DNA from: CAYOEZ01 sp964402955
GTDB taxonomy: Bacteria > Chloroflexota > DTOL01 > DAOUCN01
Assembly: GCA_964402955.1 (NCBI GenBank)
Contig: CAYOEZ010000284.1
Coordinates: 1 to 5,128, forward strand
Length of the DNA: 5,128 nt
Reading direction: 5' to 3'
The position numbers were made by a program, and so were the translations under genes. Shown here piece after piece: positions 5,061 to 5,128 of this stretch. Position 1 is the stretch's first letter, and each line of letters opens with the position of its first letter. Below the pieces are notes generated by a model. That model was not told the origin of the DNA and did no database searches. It saw only the letters and a list, made by a program, of their open reading frames with translations.

Positions 5061-5087
5061 ATAGACGCTAGCCGGCGGTAGTGTCAA
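5060..5087 (-). promoter_or_regulatory. Possible second, weaker promoter
   Basis: A perfect TTGACA (5082-5087) is followed after 16 bases by TCTATT (5060-5065), which matches four of six -10 positions. It overlaps the -35 box of the stronger promoter by one base. Transcripts from it would contain the complete left arm of the hairpin at 4993-5031, so they should terminate early. Beyond it, 5088-5128 holds nothing I can identify. Confidence 0.35.
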
Positions 5088-5128
5088 CATTTGTGTGTAA
5101 GTTCTGCGATCGGCTTATCCTGCCACTT

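Noticed and set aside
4908..5090. 60-codon minus-strand frame with a hydrophobic middle
   Set aside because: The hydrophobic stretch comes from the promoter and hairpin sequence read in frame. There is no ribosome binding site, and it overlaps both promoter candidates.

Overview
The window comes from a moderately GC-rich bacterium, most likely a member of the Chloroflexota (Caldilinea/Anaerolinea/Roseiflexus-like). This placement is inferred from three things: the gene set and order, a RecX with the N-terminal beta domain I associate with Chloroflexi and Deinococci, and a left-edge array of small G/C-rich palindromes of a kind I recall from such genomes. It was not tested by a search. All five convincing genes lie on the minus strand, so transcription runs right to left.

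Right to left, the layout is as follows. (1) 5128-4664 holds no convincing gene. It contains a near-consensus promoter (5032-5060, possibly a second at 5060-5087), a promoter-proximal hairpin with a run of six U, several further hairpins, and a strong intrinsic terminator (4705-4736). It looks like a non-coding RNA gene or a long attenuated leader for recX. (2) recX (regulator of RecA). (3) A 179-base gap with a very good sigma-A/sigma-70 promoter (3838-3866), read toward rny. (4) A compact cluster: rny (RNase Y), ymdB (cyclic-nucleotide metallophosphodiesterase), spoVS (Alba-superfamily regulator) and a PHP-domain nuclease/phosphatase of the TrpH/YciV type. (5) An intrinsic terminator 16 bases after the PHP gene. 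(6) At 1-142, a nested array of three short palindromes and nothing coding.

The genes make functional sense together. RNase Y is a membrane-anchored endoribonuclease that starts mRNA decay. YmdB hydrolyses cyclic phosphodiesters and is its standard neighbour. TrpH/YciV-type PHP proteins act on nucleotides or RNA 5' ends. SpoVS is a small nucleic-acid-binding-fold protein linked to developmental regulation. The order rny-ymdB-spoVS is the same as in Bacillus subtilis, where recA lies a little upstream; here recX occupies the upstream flank. The region most worth study is the gene-free, promoter- and terminator-bounded stretch upstream of recX.
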